A stretch of 64,000 nucleotides of DNA from positions 1-64,000 of the forward strand of contig NZ_JAABNT010000018.1 of the NCBI RefSeq assembly GCF_010667575.1, written 5' to 3'. Within the stretch, counting starts at the first letter, position 1. Each line of letters starts with the position of its first letter. This document shows positions 17,488-25,535 of this stretch, one piece after another. Below the pieces are notes generated by a model. That model did no database searches. It saw only the letters and a list, made by a program, of their open reading frames with translations, and had not been told where the DNA came from. This stretch comes from Sulfitobacter sediminilitoris (GTDB taxonomy: Bacteria; Pseudomonadota; Alphaproteobacteria; Rhodobacterales; Rhodobacteraceae). Both the position numbers and the translations under genes were made by a program.

Positions 17488-18585
17488 ATGGGTCCTTTCC
17501 CGCACGACGCCCCGAAATCTCAGATCTCGCCAGAGAATCCCGCAGGCACCGATGGCTTTGAATTCGTCGAATTCGCCAGCCCGGACCCTCAGGAACTGCG
17601 CGATTTGTTCACCCGCATGGGATACGCCCACGTTGCCAACCACAAGACGCAAAAAATCGAACTATGGCAGCAGGGCGATATCACCTACGTGCTGAACGCG
17701 GATGCCGACAGTTTTGCCGCGAAATTCGTGGCCGAACACGGCCCCTGCGCCCCTTCGATGGGATGGCGCGTTGTTGACGCGAAACAGGCGCTCGTGCATG
17801 CGGTCGCAAATGGCGCGGAGGAATATAAAGGCGATGGCAAGGTGTTGGATGTCCCGGCAATCATGGGCATTGGCGGGTCACTGATCTATTTCGTGGATCA
17901 ATATTACGACACATCGCCGTACAACTGGGAATACGACTGGATTGCTCAATCCAAGCCCGAAGGCGTTGGCTTCTATTACCTCGATCACCTGACGCATAAC
18001 GTGTTCAAGGGGAACATGGACGTTTGGTTCAAGTTTTATTGCGATCTATTCAATTTCAAGGAAATTCGGTTCTTCGATATTTCAGGCAAGTACACTGGCC
18101 TGACGTCCCGTGCGCTGACCTCTCCTTGCGGGCGGATCCGCATTCCGATCAACGAGGACCGGGATGAGAAGGGTCAGATCGTGGCTTATCTCAAAAAGTA
18201 CAAAGGTGAGGGCATTCAGCACATCGCCGTGGGCGCCCGTGATATCTATGAGTCTACCGATGCGATTGCCGAGAATGGCCTCAAGTTCATGCCCGGTCCG
18301 CCAGACACCTATTATGACCTCAGCAAGGATCGCGTGAAAGGTCACGAAGAGCCGCTGGACCGCATGAAAAAGCACGGCATCCTGATTGATGGCGAAGGCG
18401 TGGTCGACGGTGGAGAGACACGCATCTTGCTGCAGATATTCTCAAAAACCGTCATCGGACCGATCTTTTTCGAGTTCATCGAACGCAAGGGCGATGACGG
18501 ATTCGGAGAGGGCAACTTCAAAGCCTTGTTCGAAAGCATTGAACAAGAGCAAATCAATTCGGGCGAGTTAAAAGAGGCGTCCTGA
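17488..18585 (+). CDS. hppD: 4-hydroxyphenylpyruvate dioxygenase
   Basis: A 365-residue protein with two vicinal-oxygen-chelate modules. The Fe(II) ligands are visible as the His of LDHLTHNV near residue 165, the His of GIQHIAVGA near 245, and the Glu of FFEFIERKGDDGFGEGNF near 325. The enzyme converts 4-hydroxyphenylpyruvate to homogentisate in cytoplasmic tyrosine degradation. The start has a strong AAAGGAGA ribosome binding site. Divergent placement next to an Lrp/AsnC regulator suggests direct control. Homogentisate dioxygenase and later pathway genes are not in this window. Confidence 0.95.
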   Translation: MGPFPHDAPKSQISPENPAGTDGFEFVEFASPDPQELRDLFTRMGYAHVANHKTQKIELWQQGDITYVLNADADSFAAKFVAEHGPCAPSMGWRVVDAKQALVHAVANGAEEYKGDGKVLDVPAIMGIGGSLIYFVDQYYDTSPYNWEYDWIAQSKPEGVGFYYLDHLTHNVFKGNMDVWFKFYCDLFNFKEIRFFDISGKYTGLTSRALTSPCGRIRIPINEDRDEKGQIVAYLKKYKGEGIQHIAVGARDIYESTDAIAENGLKFMPGPPDTYYDLSKDRVKGHEEPLDRMKKHGILIDGEGVVDGGETRILLQIFSKTVIGPIFFEFIERKGDDGFGEGNFKALFESIEQEQINSGELKEAS

Positions 18586-18676
18586 CCTTCTGACGGTGCG
18601 TGCAACGACGGCCGTCCAAGGTCTGTTCAATGGCATCACCCGCGCTGCAAGGTTTCTCATTCCGTAAGAAACCGGA

Positions 18677-18708
18677 AGACGTCGCAGTCCCTTCTGCGGC
18701 GTCTTTTT
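18677..18708 (+). terminator. Rho-independent terminator after hppD
   Basis: An 11-bp stem (AGACGTCGCAG with CTGCGGCGTCT, one G-T wobble) closes a six-base loop and is followed by a T-run ending at 18708. It overlaps the stop codon of the convergent large membrane-protein gene at 18707-18709. Confidence 0.85.
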
Positions 18709-21226
18709 ATCTGGGCATCTTCAGGACCAGATCACGGCCCCGTTTTGTATAGCGCAACTCTCCTTCACCTATCGCAGAGACGCGCCCACCATCGATCCGG
18801 TCACCTACCACAACTTTTTGATAACGCCCGTTGCCCAGTCGTACCAAGGCACGGCGGTTTGAGGGTTTGCCGTAGACGCCGATCAGGTTGACCTTTCGCA
18901 GATTGAGCGCGTTCCTGACCGTGGCTTGTTTGGCGACGGAGGTCTTAGAAGGGATCTTGGGCTGCACAACGCGCGGTGCGACAGCCGCAGCGCTGGCAAC
19001 GCGCACCTCGTCGTTTTGGGTGCTGCGTTGTGCCCGCTGTACAATGCGCGCAAAATTGCGGGGGCGTGGATCTGGCCTGACAGAGGCGCGCACTGCAAAT
19101 CTGGTCGCGTTCTCAATCGCTGATGGTGTCGCCAGCGCCGCGGCAACCGCTTCATCGGTATCTGCTGGTGCGATAACGGCTTCGGCTTCGGCCTGTTGTT
19201 GCAACGACTGGGGGCGCAGTGCCGGGCGGAAAGACGCCAATTCTGACCGGGTCAGTCCATCAAGCTGCGCACGTTCGGTATTCTCTACTAGGTCGGATGG
19301 TCGCGGTTGAGGGCGCAACGCGGCCAAGGCTGACCGGATGGCTGTGTCTTCTGGCTCTGACTGAAAACGGGTGGGCGTTGCGGGTGGGACCAGGGGTGGC
19401 TGGCCCAGAAAGACCGTAAAGCCATCGGGGCTGAGCGCCCCTAACGCTGTCGGAATTACAAAACCGTCAGCGTCCAAGGCAAATTGCGTCCCTGCGGCAG
19501 CAGGAGAGGATACAGAGGCGAGCAGCTGGTCCGTTCCAAATCCGTTTGGGTCGGGCAAGGCAATCGCGTCGGACGCGGTGCTGACCGGGTCAATGCTGGT
19601 CAGATACAAATTCTCTATATCCACAAGACCGGCCGGTTCCGGCGGCACCTGTGGCGCGCGCGGCCAAATGCCTGTGGTGGCATACTGCGCTTCCAGCTCC
19701 GCTTCGCTCAACTTTGCCGGAGCGACTGGTTGGACCGGCTCTCGCAAGGCATCCAGCACAGCGGCGTCTTCTTCGCTGAGACTGGGACTAAGCGAGGCGG
19801 TCTGTACTTGTGGTTCGGCCGTAACGACAGGCTGCGGGTCAGGTGCAAGATCAACCGTCGCTGTCTCTGGTGATCGTTCTCCAAACAGGCGCGAAAGCTT
19901 CAGGCCATTGTCCAGAAAGACAGACGCCCATGCAGCAACACCCGCAAGAAAGAGAAGTAACGCCGCTGTCAGGATCAGCCCGAGAAAGCGTGGCTTGCCG
20001 CCCACCTCGGTTTTGCGCGCGCCAAAAATAGTCATGCGCTCCTGCTCGGACCCTTCTTTGTCGGCCAGGGCGGGTGCGGCCGGGGCGCTGATTACCTCAC
20101 CGGCAGATTGGGTGGATTGCTTTGCTTTGCGGCGGCTCAGGAACCCGCTACGTGGGGCCGGGTCTTTTTCCGGTGCGGTAGCGGCCAGTGAACTGCTGTC
20201 AGGTTCAATTGCGATCTCGCCCGAGGTGACGGACCCGGTGGTCGGTACAGCAGGGTCGGGAAAGGCCGTTGCTTTTGTCGCAGGACCGGCCTCGCTGCGA
20301 TTGACGCCCCCCAGTACCGGCGTTTTGCTCTGATCGGGTGCACGACGACTGGCAAATCCCACGGCGGGCGGGCTTGCCTGCTCTGCCACCCTGTCATCTT
20401 GCTCAGCGCGGAGCGGCGGCAGCACCTGGGCGCTGTCATCGTCCGGCAATGAAGCAGATGTGGCCGCGATAGCTTGTGCAGGTTTTTCGCCGGTGTCAGC
20501 CGGTGATGGCCCCGAGGTGGAAACTGCTTCATCTTTAGAAGCTGCGTCCTTGGACACAGCTTCCGGTTCTTCGGCAGCCGCCTCTGTCTCGGGTGTTTCT
20601 GTGACGGGTTCGGAATCTTCCTCGAAGTGATCAGAAACGGCAGCTTCTTCGCTGGCTACCGGCCCTTCAGGTGGTGCGATATCACCTATGACAACAACCG
20701 CAATTCCGTCGGGCTCGACCGTCTCTCCTTGTTTCAGAAAGTCGTCGGCAGCAGCGGTTTTGCCAAAGAAAGGCTCGCCCAGATAGGACTGATCGCCTGG
20801 GACAGCAGCAAAGCTTACTGGGTTGAATCGGTGTTCGACTGCAAATGCTTCTGCTTCGGCAAGGGTTTCCCTGGCCACGGCTGCAATATGCGTCCGATCG
20901 CCATCGGCGCTGATGTCGAACGCAAGGTCTTTTACCGCATAGGGTGTGGCACCGTCCAATGCCGCTTCGGCGGCCTGGCGGCGGTCCGCGTCATCAAGGC
21001 CGGGTGTTTCGACACTCAGATATTTGATTTGTTCATTTGGCAGCAACACCTTGGTCCGCAGGCCGCCTTGCTCAAGGGCTGTGGCTGTCTTGCGCAGCAC
21101 CTCAAGCTCAGACGCCATATCCGCTGACTCAAGCCCGACCTCGCCGACAACACGCCATCCTCCTGCGGCCCGGTGCAAAAGCCGGATACCGTCAAAAGAA
21201 AGGGAGAGGGCAAAGCTTGGTTTCAT
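18707..21226 (-). CDS. Large bitopic protein with PilM/GspL-like N-terminus and PilP/GspC-like C-terminus (function unknown)
   Basis: The protein has 839 residues. Residues 1-165 (MKPSFALSLSFDGIRLLHR, KVLLPNEQIKYLSVETPGLDD, AEAALDGATPYAVKDLAFD) resemble the actin-like cytoplasmic domain of PilM/GspL. Residues of about 190-395 are acidic, low-complexity linker. One membrane helix follows (FLGLILTAALLLFLAGVAAWASVFL, about 415-440, spanning the inner membrane), then a long Pro/Ala-rich periplasmic region. The last 70 residues (LRKVNLIGVYGKPSNRRALVRLGNGRYQKVVVGD) look like a PilP/GspC homology domain. I infer an envelope-spanning connector. No other pilus or secretion gene lies nearby, and the family is known to me only as a conserved Rhodobacterales protein of unassigned role. 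Confidence 0.55.
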   Translation of the reverse strand: MKPSFALSLSFDGIRLLHRAAGGWRVVGEVGLESADMASELEVLRKTATALEQGGLRTKVLLPNEQIKYLSVETPGLDDADRRQAAEAALDGATPYAVKDLAFDISADGDRTHIAAVARETLAEAEAFAVEHRFNPVSFAAVPGDQSYLGEPFFGKTAAADDFLKQGETVEPDGIAVVVIGDIAPPEGPVASEEAAVSDHFEEDSEPVTETPETEAAAEEPEAVSKDAASKDEAVSTSGPSPADTGEKPAQAIAATSASLPDDDSAQVLPPLRAEQDDRVAEQASPPAVGFASRRAPDQSKTPVLGGVNRSEAGPATKATAFPDPAVPTTGSVTSGEIAIEPDSSSLAATAPEKDPAPRSGFLSRRKAKQSTQSAGEVISAPAAPALADKEGSEQERMTIFGARKTEVGGKPRFLGLILTAALLLFLAGVAAWASVFLDNGLKLSRLFGERSPETATVDLAPDPQPVVTAEPQVQTASLSPSLSEEDAAVLDALREPVQPVAPAKLSEAELEAQYATTGIWPRAPQVPPEPAGLVDIENLYLTSIDPVSTASDAIALPDPNGFGTDQLLASVSSPAAAGTQFALDADGFVIPTALGALSPDGFTVFLGQPPLVPPATPTRFQSEPEDTAIRSALAALRPQPRPSDLVENTERAQLDGLTRSELASFRPALRPQSLQQQAEAEAVIAPADTDEAVAAALATPSAIENATRFAVRASVRPDPRPRNFARIVQRAQRSTQNDEVRVASAAAVAPRVVQPKIPSKTSVAKQATVRNALNLRKVNLIGVYGKPSNRRALVRLGNGRYQKVVVGDRIDGGRVSAIGEGELRYTKRGRDLVLKMPR

Positions 21227-21417
21227 CTAGGCGACTTTAACACAAGGGAGGGCGGATAGAAGATACGCCCTGAGTTGTTAAAGAATAGCGCGTGACCCAG
21301 CGCAAGGAAAGGGTCGCGGCACCGCTCATCCGTTGCTTGTCGTGGTGTTGACCGTGGCAAATGGAGACAGCACCGGATAGACGCCCCCGCAACCAAAGTC
21401 GCGAGGGCGGTCAAGGT
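21227..21417. other. Intergenic gap between the membrane-protein gene and metY-like gene
   Basis: The gap holds no gene. A GC-rich stem-loop at about 21381-21412 (CGCCCTCGCGAC with GTTGCGGGGGCG on the minus strand) lies just beyond the stop of the sulfhydrylase gene and may contribute to termination, but it lacks a T-run. Confidence 0.35.
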
Positions 21418-22707
21418 TCAGCTCGAGGCCTTGGTCAGGGCCTGATCGAGATCGGCAATCAAATCATCGGCATCTTCGGTGCCGATAGAGATGCGCACGA
21501 CGTTTGGTCCCGCACCAGCGGCTTCTTGCTGTTCGGTCGACAACTGCCGGTGAGTGGTTGAGGCCGAGTGGATGACCAGTGAACGGGTATCGCCGAGGTT
21601 GGCGACGTGGCTGAAAATCTCCAGGGCGTTCACCAGTTTCACACAGGCCTCATAGCCGCCCTTCACACCAATGGTGAACAACGCGCCAGCCCCCTTTGGG
21701 CAGACCTTGGCCACGCGATCATAATAGGGCGATGATTTCAGACCGGCGTAGGTCACCTTTTCAATGCGATCATCCTGTTCGAGCCATTCCGCCACTTTCT
21801 TGGCATTCTCGACGTGTCGCTCCATCCGTAAGGACAGGGTTTCCGTCCCCATCAACGTATAGTGCGCCGCTTGCGGGTTCATGGTCATACCAAGATCGCG
21901 CAGACCAATGGCGATGCCGTGGAAGGTATACGCAAGGTTGCCGAAAGTTTCATGGAACTTCAGGCCATGATAGGCCGGTTCGGGCTGGCTGAGCGATGGG
22001 AACTTGTCATTGGCGGACCAGTCGAATTTACCTGAGTCCACGACGCAACCGCCAGTGACGGTGCCATTGCCTGTCAGATATTTTGTCGTGGAGTGGACAA
22101 CCAGTGTCGCACCATGTTCGATCGGGCGGCAGAGGTAGGGGGTGGCTGTGGTATTGTCGATGATCAGAGGGATCTCGGCAGCATCGGCGATGTCGGCAAT
22201 GGCGCGCACATCCATGATGTATCCGCCCGGATTGGCAATCGCTTCTCCAAAGACGGCGCGCGTGTTCTCGTCAATCGCATCTTTGACCGCATCCAAATCG
22301 TCGAAATCCACGAACTTACATTCCCAGCCGAAGCGCTTGATGGTGTGGCTGAACTGCGTGACCGTACCGCCATAAAGACGGGTTGAGGCCACGATGTTCT
22401 TGCCCGGCCCCATCAGCGGGAACAGCGCCATGATTTGCGCCGCGTGACCAGACGAACAGCACACAGCGCCCACGCCGCCCTCAAGCGTCGCGATGCGTTC
22501 CTGCAGTACAGCAACAGTTGGGTTGGTCAGGCGGGAGTAGATAAAGCCCACCTCTTGCAGATTGAACAACGCTGCCGCGTGATCTGCATCCCGGAACACG
22601 TAGGCTGTTGTCTGGTAGATCGGGGTCTGGCGGGCACCGGTAGCCGGGTCGGGCCGGGCGCCAGCGTGAATTTGCAGCGTGTCAAAGCCGTAGGTGGGAT
22701 CGCTCAT
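21418..22707 (-). CDS. O-acetylhomoserine aminocarboxypropyltransferase (sulfhydrylase)
   Basis: A 429-residue PLP enzyme of the Cys/Met metabolism family. The N-terminus GFDTLQIHAGARPDPATGARQTPIYQT and CCSSGHAAQIMAL are typical of the MetY branch. The PLP-binding Lys is in HSTTKYLTGNGTVTGG near residue 205. It makes homocysteine from O-acetylhomoserine and sulfide in the cytoplasm, the direct-sulfhydrylation route to methionine. The start at 22707 has an AAGGAGAC ribosome binding site, and the upstream in-frame extension has none. It stands alone transcriptionally here, next to a divergent RHH-like gene. Confidence 0.93.
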   Translation of the reverse strand: MSDPTYGFDTLQIHAGARPDPATGARQTPIYQTTAYVFRDADHAAALFNLQEVGFIYSRLTNPTVAVLQERIATLEGGVGAVCCSSGHAAQIMALFPLMGPGKNIVASTRLYGGTVTQFSHTIKRFGWECKFVDFDDLDAVKDAIDENTRAVFGEAIANPGGYIMDVRAIADIADAAEIPLIIDNTTATPYLCRPIEHGATLVVHSTTKYLTGNGTVTGGCVVDSGKFDWSANDKFPSLSQPEPAYHGLKFHETFGNLAYTFHGIAIGLRDLGMTMNPQAAHYTLMGTETLSLRMERHVENAKKVAEWLEQDDRIEKVTYAGLKSSPYYDRVAKVCPKGAGALFTIGVKGGYEACVKLVNALEIFSHVANLGDTRSLVIHSASTTHRQLSTEQQEAAGAGPNVVRISIGTEDADDLIADLDQALTKASS

Positions 22708-22890
22708 GAGTGTCTCCTTATTGGACGAGGGTCCGTTTGGCTCATCGTTAAGCCAATGGTGTGGGCCAGACAAGAGAGGCAGGCAGGTGAGGGAGATCGA
22801 AACCGTAATCAGTTTGATGACCAGACAAACGTTCCGGCGACAAGATGATTGCAGGACGAATGTTACCTATGCGCAGAAGACACACTGCGA

Positions 22891-22911
22891 AACATACTTG
22901 TGGAGTATGTT
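22891..22911. promoter_or_regulatory. Palindromic operator-like site 1 upstream of the RHH-like gene
   Basis: A perfect inverted repeat, AACATACT (22891-22898) and AGTATGTT (22904-22911), separated by five bases (TGTGG). It lies 58 bp upstream of the start codon at 22969. Site 2 carries the same CATAC/GTATG half-sites. Confidence 0.7.
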
Positions 22912-22928
22912 GTCGGCGCTGCGCTTAT

Positions 22929-22949
22929 CGCATACATCACAAGTATGTT
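22929..22949. promoter_or_regulatory. Palindromic operator-like site 2 upstream of the RHH-like gene
   Basis: CATAC (22931-22935) and GTATG (22943-22947) are separated by seven bases, the same geometry as site 1. The reverse complement of this site matches site 1 at 17 of 21 positions. Its centre is 38 bp from that of site 1 and 30 bp upstream of the start codon at 22969. Confidence 0.65.
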
Positions 22950-22968
22950 TTGAGCAGGAGACATCAAA

Positions 22969-23550
22969 ATGGGAAAAACGGAAAAGATCAAAGCCACCAA
23001 GAAGTCAGAAGATCCAAAAGTCGGGCGCGCACGCCGGATGGAGGCCATGGCCAAGGCATCGACTGTGACCTTCACGCTTGAACCCGCCGTGCATCGCTTC
23101 ATGGAAGCACTGGCCAAGGCTGCTGAAATGAACCTCACACATTACATGCAAAAGCTGGTTGAGACGCACGTCATTGACGCCGCCCCGAAAAACGACCCCC
23201 TCGCCATGCGCCTTGCGGGTAAGCGCCATGTGATCAATCACGCGCTTAAAACCGCAGCGCAACTGGACGCAGCAGGCAAGTTTGATGAGCACTTTATCCT
23301 CACAGTGATCAAAGAAGCCGAAAAAGACGGTGAGTTTGCCAAGCAGTACGCGGCAGCGCTGGGCGGCAAGGATGCCGAAGGCACCAGGGCCGGCGAACGC
23401 CAGCGCGTGTCACTGAACCAGCAGGTCGGGCGTGTGATCAAAAAGGCGGTCGGTGCGCGCAGCAAGCGAAACGAGAACGGCAAGATTGCCCGTGCTCAGG
23501 TCACTGGTTCGATCATCTCGACCTACACTTTGCTTGAAAAGCCAAGCTGA
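22969..23550 (+). CDS. Ribbon-helix-helix-like protein of unknown target
   Basis: A 193-residue, basic protein. After a Lys-rich 25-residue start, residues 35-70 (STVTFTLEPAVHRFMEALAKAAEMNLTHYMQKLVETHV) read as a short beta-strand followed by two helices. This is the order of ribbon-helix-helix DNA-binding domains. The remaining helical part has no match I recognise, and the C-terminus (GKIARAQVTGSIISTYTLLEKPS) is distinctive. A CAGGAG ribosome binding site precedes the ATG. Two matching palindromes in the 60 bp upstream suggest that it binds its own promoter. The domain call comes from secondary-structure pattern only and could be wrong. Confidence 0.55.
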   Translation: MGKTEKIKATKKSEDPKVGRARRMEAMAKASTVTFTLEPAVHRFMEALAKAAEMNLTHYMQKLVETHVIDAAPKNDPLAMRLAGKRHVINHALKTAAQLDAAGKFDEHFILTVIKEAEKDGEFAKQYAAALGGKDAEGTRAGERQRVSLNQQVGRVIKKAVGARSKRNENGKIARAQVTGSIISTYTLLEKPS

Positions 23551-23557
23551 ACCCGTC

Positions 23558-24562
23558 TTAGCGGATCCAGAAGCCGTTTTTCTTGATCTTGTTTCGGATC
23601 ATCTGTTCCTTGCGGGGCAGGTGATCCTGATCGAAAAGCGCACGCACCTTGTGACCCCGCCCCTGATAGATCATTCGCTTGATCGCGTTTGATCCCTTCA
23701 AGACCTTCTTCAGTTTGTTGGGCGCGGTCACAGTCTCAAGAACTTCGACGACTCTATCGTTCTCGCGCGCATAGAGCAGCGGCAAGAACCGGTAATGGCA
23801 GCTTACTTCTCCGTCCAGATAGCCTTCGGGCAGGGTATCGCGGCCACCGCCTAACGCGTGGATGGTTAACGGCAATGCGATCTGATCCAGCCAAGGATCA
23901 AAGCTTTGCGCACAAAGTTCGACCGGGGGATTATCCCGGATCGCGAGCGCGTAATGCAGGAACTTTGCGCCAAATTCGCGCGGGCAGCGGAAAAAGAAGA
24001 AGCCCGCGTTGAAATACAGATACCGCCGCCAGTATTCATCCGGCTGGCTCAGGTCGAGGCTCGAGTCAAAATCGAGATCGAATTTGTCGTAGAGCGATTT
24101 CCACAGGCCGGTGTAGCCGGGTCCATAGACCTGTGGCACGGGCCAGGTGCCCTCGCGACGAAGGGACGCCGTGGGCCGGTCAAAGTCAAAGGGGACGCTT
24201 GTCAGGTCGCCTGTGATCAAGGTGTCCGTATCAAAAAACACAAACGGCTCGTCCTTGGGCAATACCTTCAGCATCTCGATCTTGTTGCCGTAAGGGTATT
24301 GCTGTCCGAAAAAATTGTTCTCAAACGGGACAATCTCGGCGCCCAGATCTTCGAGGGCGGCGCGTATTTCGCCGTTCTTGATGGTCGGGTTATTGTCCCA
24401 CATCACACCCGGCTGGGGCTCTGCCACGATCAGACGCCCTTTGAAATCGGGGCTGCAGTGCCGCAGGGATGCGGCAAAAATCAAGGCTTCATATGCCAGC
24501 CTGCCTTGTTGCCCGACAATGGCGACGTTGAATATTTGCGAGCCTGCCTCTTTGCGTGCCAT
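23558..24562 (-). CDS. GT-A-like glycosyltransferase-fold protein (unassigned)
   Basis: A 334-residue protein beginning MARKEAGSQIFNVAIVGQQGRL. The segment PFVFFDTDTLITGDLTSVPF near residue 110 contains a D-x-D motif in the position used for metal and sugar-nucleotide binding by GT-A glycosyltransferases. It is followed by YFNAGFFFFRCP and a downstream SFDPWLDQIALPLTIHALG block like the acceptor part of such enzymes. A basic C-terminal tail follows. No signal peptide is seen, so it is cytoplasmic. The sugar and acceptor are unknown. It converges on the RHH-like gene with only 7 bp between stops and diverges from the conserved unknown gene at 24659. Confidence 0.55.
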   Translation of the reverse strand: MARKEAGSQIFNVAIVGQQGRLAYEALIFAASLRHCSPDFKGRLIVAEPQPGVMWDNNPTIKNGEIRAALEDLGAEIVPFENNFFGQQYPYGNKIEMLKVLPKDEPFVFFDTDTLITGDLTSVPFDFDRPTASLRREGTWPVPQVYGPGYTGLWKSLYDKFDLDFDSSLDLSQPDEYWRRYLYFNAGFFFFRCPREFGAKFLHYALAIRDNPPVELCAQSFDPWLDQIALPLTIHALGGGRDTLPEGYLDGEVSCHYRFLPLLYARENDRVVEVLETVTAPNKLKKVLKGSNAIKRMIYQGRGHKVRALFDQDHLPRKEQMIRNKIKKNGFWIR

Positions 24563-24658
24563 AATTGCGGTGCGCCCTGCTTTCTTTTTTTGGCAGTATA
24601 GGCGCGATTGTTTGAGCACAAAAGGCGGCAATTACGCCGTTGATCGGGGGATAAGCTG

Positions 24659-25294
24659 ATGTTGGATGTTTTCTTTGCCATGATGGCTGCCGGGATGAAT
24701 GCGACGGGATCAACCGAGGGCGAGGGGCAGGCGGTGGCGCCCGCGGCTGTCGCACAGGAGCAGGCCCAGTCCAGCGGTTCTGCAACTGTACAAATTGCAC
24801 CGGGTTCGGTCGCTGTGGGACAGGGCACTGTGATTGGTGGAAATGCCGTCGGGGCCACACCGAAGCCAACTGGCAGTGACGAGCGGTTTAATATGTCGGT
24901 TGTCCCGGTAGGCCTTCAGGCAGAGCCGCAAACACCCAGCGGAAAATTCACCACGGCTGCTGAGGTCAAGCCGATCCTTGAAGCCACCAAAGGCAATTGG
25001 GTGGCGGTCCGGGATTACGACGGCAAGGACTGGCTTTACGTCACTCATCTGTGGAGCTGGCGCTGCGGATTGAAGGCGATGGCGATCTCGGTCAATGGAG
25101 AGACCATGCAGAATTGGCCGATGCCTCCCTGCCATGAACAATTCACCACGCCCAACGCGGTGCTTGAGGACGATGGCCTTCCCGTTCTTATGTTTCGGCA
25201 AGGATCGGTACAGACCATCACGATCCAAGTTGTCTATGACGACCTGAGCATGGACGTGGCAAGCTTTGAGCGCGGGAACGTGCTGATCCCCTGA
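24659..25294 (+). CDS. Conserved hypothetical protein
   Basis: A 211-residue protein. It starts MLDVFFAMMAAGMNATGSTEG, with a weakly hydrophobic, Ala-rich N-terminus that may not be a true signal peptide. Residues 20-75 are a Gly/Ala/Gln-rich low-complexity linker. The folded part (about 95-205) contains YDGKDWLYVTHLWSWRCGL, then PMPPCHEQFTTPNAVLEDDGLPVLMF and a strand-rich end, with two Cys residues that could pair. I do not recognise a family. It is divergent from the glycosyltransferase-like gene, with 96 bp between them. Confidence 0.55.
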   Translation: MLDVFFAMMAAGMNATGSTEGEGQAVAPAAVAQEQAQSSGSATVQIAPGSVAVGQGTVIGGNAVGATPKPTGSDERFNMSVVPVGLQAEPQTPSGKFTTAAEVKPILEATKGNWVAVRDYDGKDWLYVTHLWSWRCGLKAMAISVNGETMQNWPMPPCHEQFTTPNAVLEDDGLPVLMFRQGSVQTITIQVVYDDLSMDVASFERGNVLIP

Positions 25295-25535
25295 TCGTTC
25301 GCTTTGCCGGGCTGTCATCAATTGATTCGGCACGAATGAGGCAGCGAAATTGTGGCGAAAGATACAATAATTTTAGGGTGTTCGCATTGCGTCCTGATGT
25401 GAAACAAACTTCGATTTCAATGATCCAAATCCGGCCCGAATGGTTCCGAAATATGGCCAATGTGTGTTTTTCCAAGACTGGCTAAATCACTCAAGTTACG
25501 CCTGATCCAAATGTTGAAGAGATCAGGAGAATGCC

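Noticed and set aside
19371..20333. Plus-strand open frame inside the large membrane-protein gene
   Set aside because: The Ser/Gly/Pro-rich composition is the antisense image of the Pro/Ala linker of the real gene.
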